Assembly (NCBI RefSeq): GCF_002259745.1
Contig: NZ_MWWW01000004.1
Span: forward strand, 1-64,000
Reading direction: 5' to 3'
Source of the DNA: Bifidobacterium myosotis
GTDB lineage: Bacteria > Actinomycetota > Actinomycetes > Actinomycetales > Bifidobacteriaceae
Length of the DNA stretch: 64,000 bases
The notes under the pieces: model-generated
What the model saw: only the letters and a program-made list of their open reading frames with translations
Told to the model about the DNA's origin: nothing
Database searches by the model: none
Program-made: the position numbers and the translations under genes
Part shown: piece by piece, positions 51,536 to 60,100 of the stretch
Numbering within the stretch: position 1 is the first letter of the stretch
How the letters are laid out: every line of letters begins with the position of its first letter

Positions 51536-52825
51536 CTACTTGCGGACCGGCATCATCGTGCCGGCCTTCCGGACCCGGGCGGCGAGCAGCAGTACGATCA
51601 CCAGTCCGGCGAGCGTGATGCCGGCGGCCGCGTAGAACGCCATGCGGTAGCCGTACGCCTCCGAATGCAGTCCGGTGGCGAGGCGAGGCCCGATCCACGC
51701 GCCGAGCGCGTAGCCGAGGAACATGATGCCGTAGTTGACGCCCAGATGCTTGGTGCCGAAGGTCTCGCCGGTCAGCGGCGGGTAGATCACCAGCAGCGCG
51801 CCGAACGCGAAGCCGAGCACGATCACGCACGCCACGAAGAACACGGCGTTGTATGCGAAGGACATGGCGATCATGGCGAGCGCAGTGACCACAAGCATGA
51901 TGGACAGGCACTTGAACGCGCCGAACTTGTCGTACAGCGCGCCGAACGTCAGGCGGCCGAGGAAGTTGGAGATGGTGGAGATGGACACGGCCATCGCGCC
52001 GAACGCCGCGGCGGTCATGGTGCCCACCGCACCGACGTGCTCCTGAGAGATCGAGGAGACGGCGCCCACGAGCATCGTGCCGGAGGAGGCGGCCATCGCG
52101 TAGACGGCGAGCAGCACATAGAAACGCGGCGAGGAGAGCATGGCCTTGACGTCGAAACTGCCGTCGTCGTCGGACTTCGTGGCCTCGGCAACCGGCGCGG
52201 GCTTATCCACGACGGGCGGATTCCAACCCTTCGGACGGTAGTCGGCCGGCGCCGGCTGCACGAACAGCGCGCCCAACGTGATGGTCACCCAGAAAATCAC
52301 GCCGAGGATCTTCAGCGCATTGGACACCCCGAACGCGCCGGACAGGGCGTTGGCCACCGGGGCGAGCGTGGCCGGGCCGATCGCGGCGGCGGCCAGCAGG
52401 ATGCCGGAGGCCTTGCCTCGGATGTCCGGGAACCAGCGCTGCGCGGTGGTCAGGGCCGGGTTGTACACGAGACCGTTGCCGATGGCGGCGATCAGGCCGT
52501 GGCAGATGTAGAGCATCGGCAGGCTGTCGGCCATGCCGGTGAGGAACCAGCCCAGACCGAACACGAAGCCGCCGACGAGCATCACGGTGCGCGGGCCGAA
52601 CTTGTCGCAGATGCGCCCGGAGAAGATGCCGGTGACGGCCATGACCGTCTGGAAGATGGAGTAGGACAGGCTCACCTCGGCGGTGCTCCAGCCGTGCTGT
52701 TCGGACAGCGGGTTCAGGAACACGCTGAACAGCGCGATCGAGGCCACGAAGAACATGACCACGAATGCCGCGGTCAGGATGCCGTATCGGTTCGGCTCGC
52801 GTGTAGTGGTTTTGGTGGAAGTCAT
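51536..52825 (-). CDS. MFS transporter, OFA-type (oxalate/formate antiporter-like)
   Basis: 429 residues with 12 membrane segments. It has WSTAEVSLSYSIFQTVMAVT, the loop FSGRICDKFGPRTVMLVGG and YICHGLIAAIGNGLVYNPAL, a pattern of the OFA MFS family that moves small carboxylates. ATG 52825 is preferred (AGAAAGCAGCAACC upstream); an in-frame ATG at 52855 would add 10 residues. It lies between the SDR and Gfo/Idh genes, so it likely takes up or exports their substrate or product. Confidence 0.85.
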   Translation of the reverse strand: MTSTKTTTREPNRYGILTAAFVVMFFVASIALFSVFLNPLSEQHGWSTAEVSLSYSIFQTVMAVTGIFSGRICDKFGPRTVMLVGGFVFGLGWFLTGMADSLPMLYICHGLIAAIGNGLVYNPALTTAQRWFPDIRGKASGILLAAAAIGPATLAPVANALSGAFGVSNALKILGVIFWVTITLGALFVQPAPADYRPKGWNPPVVDKPAPVAEATKSDDDGSFDVKAMLSSPRFYVLLAVYAMAASSGTMLVGAVSSISQEHVGAVGTMTAAAFGAMAVSISTISNFLGRLTFGALYDKFGAFKCLSIMLVVTALAMIAMSFAYNAVFFVACVIVLGFAFGALLVIYPPLTGETFGTKHLGVNYGIMFLGYALGAWIGPRLATGLHSEAYGYRMAFYAAAGITLAGLVIVLLLAARVRKAGTMMPVRK

Positions 52826-52942
52826 GGTTGCTGCTTTCTGCGGTTGTGATGTCATGGGATTACGACGTCCGGCGTCGCGGCATCGCGGAAAATCGTGCGA
52901 ATCATGGCGAATCGCTGCGCCGGCGTCGTGGATTCGGTGGCC

Positions 52943-53800
52943 TTACAGCAGACCGCGCTGCTTGAGGGAGTTGATGGCGAACTGTCGGCGGCCGCCCGGC
53001 TTGGGCGTCAGATCACCCATCATGAGATGGAATCCGCCGTCCACGCTGATTTCGTCACCGTTGACGAAGTCGGACCGCGGGCTCGCCAGGAACGCTACGG
53101 CATTGGCGATGTCCTGCACCTCGCCGATACGGCGGGAGGCGATAAGCCGTTCGCGCTCCTCGGTCACCTTCGGGTCGGCGTAGAACGAGGCGCTCATCGG
53201 CGTCTTCACGAAGCACGGGCACACGCAGTTGGAGCGGATGCCGAACGGCCCCCATTCGGCGGCGATCATCTTGGAGAGCATGCCAAGGCCCGCCTTGGCG
53301 CATGAATACGCGCCGGAGAAGGTTTCGGGCGAGTGGGACGCGACCGTGGAGATGTGCACGATGCGGCCGGACTTGTGCTCGAGCATCACCTTGCCGAACG
53401 CCTGCGAGAGGATGAACGCGCCGGTCAAGTTCACGTTGATGACGTCCTTCCAGTCGGCGAGCGGCAGGTCCTCGAGCGGGGCGAAGCGCAGGATGCCGAC
53501 CGTGTTGACGAGTACATCCACCGTGCCGAAATCCTCGACGATCCTGTTCTTGAGGATCTCCACGTCGTCCGCATCCGAGACGTCACAGCCGTAGCCGTGC
53601 GCGTCCACGCCGTACTCGGCCGCCAGCTGCGCCGCATACGCCGCCGTGTGCTCCTCGCTGATGTCCACCAGCGCCAGTCTGGCTCCGGCGTGCGCGAGTT
53701 CGGCTGCGATGGCCGTGCCCATGCCGCCCACCGCGCCGGTCACGACGCATACGTCGCCGGCGATCCCCAGCCAGCCGCCATCCGTTCGTTCATCCGTCAT
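52943..53800 (-). CDS. Short-chain dehydrogenase/reductase
   Basis: 285 residues. The cofactor motif TGAVGGMG is near residue 21, and ALVDIS suggests NAD(H). LVNTVGIL takes the NNAG position, and the catalytic Ser, Tyr and Lys lie in VHISTVASHS and GAYSCAKAGL. ATG 53800 follows a strong AGGAGG. It opens an operon with the OFA-type MFS and Gfo/Idh genes. A MerR-type promoter lies 100 bp upstream, so expression probably depends on the adjacent MerR-like activator. Confidence 0.92.
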   Translation of the reverse strand: MTDERTDGGWLGIAGDVCVVTGAVGGMGTAIAAELAHAGARLALVDISEEHTAAYAAQLAAEYGVDAHGYGCDVSDADDVEILKNRIVEDFGTVDVLVNTVGILRFAPLEDLPLADWKDVINVNLTGAFILSQAFGKVMLEHKSGRIVHISTVASHSPETFSGAYSCAKAGLGMLSKMIAAEWGPFGIRSNCVCPCFVKTPMSASFYADPKVTEERERLIASRRIGEVQDIANAVAFLASPRSDFVNGDEISVDGGFHLMMGDLTPKPGGRRQFAINSLKQRGLL

Positions 53801-53860
53801 TACGAACCTCCTGTGGTATGTCCGGCGTGCGTCCACGCGCGCCGTGCGCCCGATTTGCCT

Positions 53861-53931
53861 CGTCATCAACCGTGATGACGTTCGGTTTTCGACAGCTGCG
53901 ATGCTAAACATTGCCCCGAGGGCAAGGTCAA
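53861..53931 (-). promoter_or_regulatory. MerR-type promoter of the SDR operon
   Basis: On the minus strand, TTGACC (53931-53926) and TAGCAT (53906-53901) are separated by 19 bp, longer than the normal 17. The spacer holds the palindrome TTGCCC-CGA-GGGCAA (53911-53925). This is the arrangement that MerR activators distort to allow RNA polymerase to start. A second palindrome, CGTCATCA-ACCG-TGATGACG, lies downstream at 53861-53880 in the leader. Confidence 0.72.
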
Positions 53932-53975
53932 ATCCGAGACGGCCGCGCCGGCGATTCTGCCAAAGACGGCAGTGC

Positions 53976-54027
53976 CGGGATATGGGATACGGAATACGGG
54001 ATACGGGATACCGTAGGATACGGGACC
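53976..54027. repeat. Short tandem repeats (GGGATAC-type) before the merR gene
   Basis: Seven or so imperfect 7- to 9-bp repeats of the form GGGATACG/GGAATACG/GGATACGG lie between the promoter of the SDR operon and the MerR start. They could be slippage-prone and alter promoter spacing. Confidence 0.6.
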
Positions 54028-54067
54028 ACCGGGGATTTGCATGGCACGGCCATCAAGGAGGTTTTCG

Positions 54068-55084
54068 ATGCGGGACGACGACGATCTGCTGACCATCGGC
54101 GAGGTGGCCAAACTGGATGGCGTGAGTACGAAGGCGCTGCGCTACTACGATGCACACGGCATTCTGGCGCCGATCGAAACCGACCCGCGCACCGGATACC
54201 GCTATTACGCGCCGGACCAGCTGCTGGAGATGGATGTGATCCGGTTATGTCTTGAGGCGGGTGTGCCGCTGGACTCCATCGAGGCTTTCCACCAGACCGA
54301 CGGCTCACTCGACTGGCGGGCGTTGATGGAGACCGGCCGCGATCGTGTGGCGCGGGAGATCGCACGGCTGCGCACGTTGGAGACCAGTCTCAATGACTAT
54401 CTGGGCGAAATGACGCGCAAGGCCCGCACGCCGGCGGACGGCGTGGTGCGCTCCGATCTGCCGCCCACATGGATGGTGGGCCGGCCGTGGCCGTACTACG
54501 GCGGGCCGTTCGTGCTCAAGCCGTATCTGCGCGCGATGACGTTGCTGCGCACGGCGGTGCGCGAGGCGGGATTGCCGAGACTGCTGCGGCGCGGCATCAT
54601 CATCGATTGCCGTGAAGGGCGGGCCTATGCCTATCAGCAGTTCGAGCCGGGGATTGCGAAGCCACGAAGCGACGCGGCGGAAAGCGCTATGACGGGGATT
54701 GACGCAACGGGGATTGACATGGCAATACCCGGCGCGGCGGGAACCGGAAAGGCGCCAGATCAGGACATCAGCCCAACCGACAACCGCACCGTACCAATCA
54801 ACGACGCGTCACATGCCGGCGATGATTCCGTCGATTCACCCGACTTCGGATTCGACCCCTCATTGACCGTCTTCCACCCCACCGGAGGCCCCGCCGAGGG
54901 ACAGGTCATCGAACGCGAATCATTGACGGCCTGTTTCGATGACGCGCTGGCGATGGTCGCCCGCAACGATCCGAACAAATGGCCGCATGCCACAGTCTGT
55001 GAGATCTGGGGCAGCCATACCGCCGACGGACGGGTCCGCGTGCGCTACACCCGTCACCGCTGCGGCGTGGGTCGAACGGCATAG
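54068..55084 (+). CDS. MerR-family transcriptional regulator
   Basis: 338 residues. Residues 7-75 are a MerR winged helix (LLTIGEVAKLDGVSTKALRY, YDAHGILAPIETDPRTGYRY, YAPDQLLEMDVIRLCLEAGV). A coiled-coil helix follows (ETGRDRVAREIARLRTLETS). The large C-terminal part may hold a GyrI-like effector domain, split by an Asp/Ala-rich low-complexity segment near residues 205-265. ATG 54068 has AAGGAGG upstream. It is divergent from the SDR-MFS-oxidoreductase operon, whose promoter has the MerR-type spacing. Confidence 0.88.
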   Translation: MRDDDDLLTIGEVAKLDGVSTKALRYYDAHGILAPIETDPRTGYRYYAPDQLLEMDVIRLCLEAGVPLDSIEAFHQTDGSLDWRALMETGRDRVAREIARLRTLETSLNDYLGEMTRKARTPADGVVRSDLPPTWMVGRPWPYYGGPFVLKPYLRAMTLLRTAVREAGLPRLLRRGIIIDCREGRAYAYQQFEPGIAKPRSDAAESAMTGIDATGIDMAIPGAAGTGKAPDQDISPTDNRTVPINDASHAGDDSVDSPDFGFDPSLTVFHPTGGPAEGQVIERESLTACFDDALAMVARNDPNKWPHATVCEIWGSHTADGRVRVRYTRHRCGVGRTA

Positions 55085-55182
55085 GCCCGGTGAGTGCGCA
55101 ATCCAACGCAATACAGCGCAATACAGCGCAATCTGCGCGTTTACAGGTTCACACCGGCCTCTCATGGCTCCCAAAATAAGCC

Positions 55183-55224
55183 ATCGGCCTGCGGCGATTG
55201 GATTGACCAACTCCGCAGGCCGAT
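55183..55224. terminator. Hairpin between merR and the GCS2-like gene
   Basis: ATCGGCCTGCGG (55183-55194) pairs with CCGCAGGCCGAT (55213-55224) over an 18-nt loop, between two convergent genes. CGCAATACAG is repeated twice in tandem just after the merR stop (about 55109-55128). Confidence 0.6.
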
Positions 55225-55328
55225 TCGATAGCGCACCCTATTGCCGGGGCCGCCGCTCCGGACAAGCCCGGGCGATATCCGGAAGCTCCGGGCGGGAGCG
55301 CCGCGTTATCTGTGCTTCCGGGACCGTC

Positions 55329-56606
55329 TTACTCCTGGAACACGTCCGGATGGTTCGGGTCGCCGGGGATGTCGGCAAGCAGACCCTCGAGGCCGAGGAA
55401 CTCCTTCCAGAACTCGAGCGGCTGACCGTACGGCGACGACTCGCGGCCGTGGGCCTGGATATTGGCCTTGGCCTCGAACACGTCCTCCTCGCGAATGCCG
55501 TCGAAGTAGCTTTCGAGACGGTCGCGGTTCTCGGGAATGTAGAACAGCGAGGAGATGATCTCCGTCAGGCGCTCGGCGCGCTCGATGGGCAGCGAATCCC
55601 AATGGCGCAGCTCGATGAAGTTCTTGAGGCGCACGTCGTTGAAGTGCGTGGAGATGATGTGGTTGATCTCGTACGGATTGAGCTCGCGGTCCGGGTACAC
55701 CTCGCCGGCATTCTCGCGGAAGGCCGGGCGATGCAGCTCCTTGGGGCTGGCGCCGGAGGCCACCGCCTCGGGCGTGTGGGTCAGGTCGGCGAACATAAGC
55801 GGCGTGGAAAGCACGTCGATGGCGTAGTCCTCCCAGCCGAAGCGCGGGTCGAACAGTCCGGGGATCACGTTGGTGCGCTGGAAATCGAGGAAGTCCCACA
55901 TGCGCTGGCGCAGCAGCGGGTATGGGTTGATCTCACCCTCGAAGTACGGGGTGTTGCGGAAATAGTACGCCAGAATCGGGCCGATCACCGTGCCGAGGCG
56001 CAGCTTGTCGATGGCGTCGCGCTCGTCCACGTAGTCGATGCTCACCTGGGTGGAGGCGGAGCAACGCATCATGCACGGTCCGAATTCGCCCACGCGGCCC
56101 AGATAATCGGTCATCGCGTCATAGCGGTCCTTGGGGTTCACGGGCACGTCCACGAAGCTGGACTTGGGCTGGTAGCCGTAGTTGACGAGACGGAAGCCGA
56201 GGTCCTTCAGGATCGGATCGGCCTCACGGCGGAACTTCGAGTACAGGGCCACGAGGTCGCTCGGCTGCTTGAGGATGCCAATCGAGGTCTCCACCTGGCC
56301 GCCGGGCTCGAGTGAGACGGCCACGCCGGGGCGGCCCAATCCGACCAGATGCCCGTTCTCCCAGTACTCCTTCTCCTCGTCGTAGTAGGGGGCGAGCCTC
56401 TTGAGCAACGCCTCGATACCATTCGGCTCGTAGTAGCTCACGGCGGTATCGGTGCCGTTGTGCACGGGCAGATGCTCGATCTCCACGCCGAATCCGCCAG
56501 TGCCGCGCTGGGAGCGGCCGTTCTCGAAGAACTTCAGCAGACTGTCCACATGCTTGGGGTTCGGCTTGGCCAGCAGGTGCGCATAACTAATTCTCGGGGT
56601 AACCAT
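55329..56606 (-). CDS. Glutamate-cysteine ligase-like protein (GCS2 family)
   Basis: 425 residues. Similarity to the plant/proteobacterial glutamate-cysteine ligase family (GCS2) is seen in GFGVEIEHLPVHNG, VSLEPGGQVETSIGILK, PCMMRCSASTQVSIDYVDER and RTNVIPGLFDPRFGWEDYAI. Such enzymes join Glu to Cys or another amine using ATP, the first step to glutathione or gamma-glutamyl compounds. No glutathione synthetase is nearby, and this genus is not known for making glutathione, so the product may differ. No close operon partner is seen. Confidence 0.82.
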   Translation of the reverse strand: MVTPRISYAHLLAKPNPKHVDSLLKFFENGRSQRGTGGFGVEIEHLPVHNGTDTAVSYYEPNGIEALLKRLAPYYDEEKEYWENGHLVGLGRPGVAVSLEPGGQVETSIGILKQPSDLVALYSKFRREADPILKDLGFRLVNYGYQPKSSFVDVPVNPKDRYDAMTDYLGRVGEFGPCMMRCSASTQVSIDYVDERDAIDKLRLGTVIGPILAYYFRNTPYFEGEINPYPLLRQRMWDFLDFQRTNVIPGLFDPRFGWEDYAIDVLSTPLMFADLTHTPEAVASGASPKELHRPAFRENAGEVYPDRELNPYEINHIISTHFNDVRLKNFIELRHWDSLPIERAERLTEIISSLFYIPENRDRLESYFDGIREEDVFEAKANIQAHGRESSPYGQPLEFWKEFLGLEGLLADIPGDPNHPDVFQE

Positions 56607-56639
56607 GATTGGTATCGTATGCGAGCAGGCTTACGGCCG

Positions 56640-56985
56640 CGCCCGAACGCCCACGAATCCGCTATACGAAAAACCGATAGCAGGCTCCGCTCGGGGTTGG
56701 GAGTGGGTTTGGTGTCCCCTCTGACGCACCGAGAGTTCATGCGCGGCAACCGCTCGCGGATGAGACGGCGACGACTCCCCTCAGTCGCTGCGCGACAGCT
56801 CCCCTCAGAGAGGGAAGCCAGAAAGAGCGATGCCGCCCAGGACGGTGACAATAGTCCGTTCCGGGGGGGCAAACTTGATGATAAATACAACTTTGCCCCC
56901 GGAAGGAGGGGTACGTCTCCTCAGTCGCTGCGCGACAGCTTCCCCAGAGAGGGGAGTCAAGGGGTGATACCGCTTCATAAGGAAG
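56640..56985. repeat. Repeat-rich intergenic region
   Basis: CAGTCGCTGCGCGACAGCT occurs at 56782-56800 and 56922-56940, each containing the palindrome GTCGC-TGC-GCGAC and followed by (C)CCCTCAGAGAGGG-like bases. Between them, TTCCGGGGGGGCAAA (56859-56873) pairs with TTTGCCCCCGGAA (56892-56904). The layout looks like a miniature element or decayed repeat rather than a gene. Confidence 0.6.
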
Positions 56986-57074
56986 CTGTTGGATTGGTGG
57001 GTGGTGTCTCCCGACCGTAAGCTCGGCCGAACGGCCTTGAGTGTGTCGGGAGACACCACCCACCAATCCAACAG
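56986..57074. terminator. 29-bp perfect inverted repeat
   Basis: Arms 56986-57014 and 57046-57074 match over 29 bp without a mismatch, with a 31-nt loop that holds GGCCGAACGGCC. It lies 63 bp past the stop of the giant gene at 57137 and is its probable terminator. Its length and inner palindrome also fit the end of a miniature inverted-repeat element. Confidence 0.6.
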
Positions 57075-57136
57075 CGGCAGTACCTAATCTCAGCCGACTA
57101 TAGCCGGTAGCATCGGGACAGACCTCGGAGCCTGAA

Positions 57137-60100
57137 TCAGTCGGCGGCGGTGAAACCCTGCGGTTCGCCGGCATCGGCGAACTTGGCGTTGTGGGCCTTC
57201 TTGGCCGCCGCGATCATGAGCTTGATGCGGTTGAGCTGGTTGGCTTCGGAGGCGCCCGGATCGTAGTCGATGGAGACGATGTTGGCCTGCGGGTGCAGAC
57301 GGCGAATCTTACCGAACATGCCACGGCCGGTCACATGGTTGGGCAGGCATGCGAACGGCTGCGCGCAGATCACGTTCGGGCATCCCTGCTCGATGAGCTC
57401 GAGAATCTCGGCCGTGAGCAGCCAGCCCTCGCCGGCCTGCACACCGATTGAGGTGACCTCCGCGGCCTTCTTGACGAGCTCCGGCATCGGCTCGTCGCGG
57501 TGGAACTTGCCGTGCGAGAGGTCCAGAGCCGCGTTGATCGGCGCGAAGTAACGGTCAAGGCCCCACCGCATGACGGCGTAGGCGAACTGGTTGCCGCCCA
57601 TGCCGAGGTTGTGCTCGTTCCAGTCGGTGATGTACGGCTTGGTGGTCATGAACTCCATGATGCCGGGCACCACGGCCTCGCAGTCCTGCGATTCGATGAC
57701 GTCGACCACATGGTTATTCGCGTCAGGCTGGTACTTGACCAGAATCTCGCCCACCACGCCGACGCGCACCTTGCGCGGCACGTCCTTGAGCGGCAGGGCG
57801 TCGAAGGACTTGACGATCTCCTTGGCGAGCGTGCCGTACGGCAGCCAACCCCTCTTCAGCCACGGGGTCTTCGCCGCGGTCTTCGAATAGCCATGGTGCT
57901 CAATTGTCTCGCGCACGATCACATCCCACTGCTCGTACAGCTTGTTCGCCGAGCCCTGCTCCACCTCGTACGGGCGCACGCGGTACAGGCACTTCATGAG
58001 CAGATCGCCCAGAATCAGCGCCTTGACCGCGCGATGCAACATCGGCACGGTGGCCTTGAAGCCGGGATTGTCCTCGAGTCCCTGCGTGGAGATTGCGATG
58101 ATCGGAATCTGCGGGTAACCCGCGTCGATCAGGGCCTTGCGGATGAGGCCGAAATAGTTAGTGGCACGGCACATGCCGCCGGTCTGGGTGATGGCGAGCG
58201 CCACATGGTCCGGATCGTACTTGCCTTCGAGGATCGCGTCGATGAGCTGGCCGATGACCATGATGGCCGGGTAGCAGGCGTCGTTGTTGACGTACTTCAA
58301 GCCGGTCTCCACGTCGCTGCGGCTGGCGTGCTTGAGCACGTCGAACTTGTAGCCGCCGGAACGGATGACTGCCTCCACCAGCGACAGGTGGATCGGGCTC
58401 ATCTGCGGGGCCACGATGGTGTAGTCGCGTTTCATGTTCTTGAGGAACTTCTGGCGGTGCGCGTAGCGGGACATCGTGGCGTTGTTGTGGCCGGACTTGC
58501 CCTGCTTGGCCTTGGCATTCTTGGCGCCGGCCTGCGGCTCGTTCACGGTGCCGTCGGAGCCGGACAGTACGTTCCGGGCGTCCACGGCGGCCTTGATGTC
58601 GCGCTCGGCCGCCTTGCGGGAGGCCTCGCGCATGGACTTGGTGAGCTTCGGGTTGGCGGCCATCGTGGTGTCGAGCAGCACCTGACGACCCGGCGTGGGG
58701 GCCTTGGAGCCGGTCTTGCGGAAGCCCATCGGCTTGGGACCGACGGCTGCGGCACCGGCTGCGGACCGCGCCTGTTCGGATTCGGCCTTGACCTTGGCTT
58801 CGGCCGCGTCCACGGCGGCCTGCGCCTCGGCGAGCGCGGCCTTGGCTGCGGCCAGATCGGCCTCGGCCTTGGCCTGAGCCTTGCGCTGGGCCTCGAGTCG
58901 CTGTTCGACTTCGGCGGACTTCGCTGCAATCGCCTTGTCGTCCAGCAGCGCCTGATCATGCTTGTCAACACCGGCAATCGCACCGGCAGCGGCGCCGGCG
59001 GCAAGCGCGCGGGTGGCCCGCTCTTCGCGGCGTTTGTTGGATTCGCGCTCCTCCACGGCGGCCTTGAGCGAGCGCAGACGAATCTTCGCCGCGCCGAGGT
59101 TGGAGACCTCGTCGATCTTGAGCAGCGTGTACACGTCGGCCTTGTCCGCGAGAATCTCGGCCACCTGATCGGTGGTGATGGCGTCAAGGCCGCAGCCGAA
59201 GGAGTTGAGCTGCACAAGCTCGAGTCCCGGATAGGAGGCCACGAAGTGCGCGGCCGCGTACAGACGGGAGTGGTAGGCCCACTGGTTGGTCACGCGCAAC
59301 GGCATCTTGGTCACCGTGCGGTCGCCGACGTGCCGGAACCCGGCGGCGTTCTTGGCGCGCGGGTCGGCCTCGCCTTCGGAGAGGAACTCGGTGAGGTTGA
59401 GCTTCTCCCCCGGCTGCAGCTCGCAGATCGAGTCCTCGGAGAGCACCACCATGCCGAGCGCGCAGATGGTCTCGGGGATGCCGTGGTTGATCTCGGGGTC
59501 GATGTGGTAGGGACGGCCGGCGAGCACGATGCCGCGGCAGTTGTGTTCCTTCATGTAGGCGAGCGCTGCCAGACCCTCCTGCTGCACGTCGTGCTTGAAG
59601 ACCTTGTCCTCGGCGTAGGCGGCCTTGACGGCGGTTTCGGCCTCCTCGCGACTCACGTTGGCCCAAGCGAACTCCTCGACGATGCGGTCGACCATGAGCT
59701 CGTGGTTGGCGAGGTTGAAGTACGGGTGCATGTAGCGCACGTCCGGGTCGCGCAGCTCGGGCATGTTCGCGCCGACCACCAGCGGGTAGTTGGCCACGAC
59801 CGGGCAGTTGTAGTGGTTGTCCGTGTTCGGCACCAGGTTCTCCTCGTACGAGACGCACGGGTAGAAGATGGTCTTGATGCCCTTGTTCAGCAGCCACTTG
59901 ATGTGGCCGTGCACGAGCTTGGCCGGGTAGCAGATGTTCTCGGAGGCGATTGATTCGATGCCGGTCTCGAACAGCTCATGGGAGCTGCGGCCGGAAATCA
60001 TCACCTTGAAGCCGAGCGAGGTGAGTAGTGTGAACCAGAACGGGTAGTTCTCGTACATGTTGAGGGCGCGCGGGATGCCGATTTCGCCGCGGGTGGCCTT

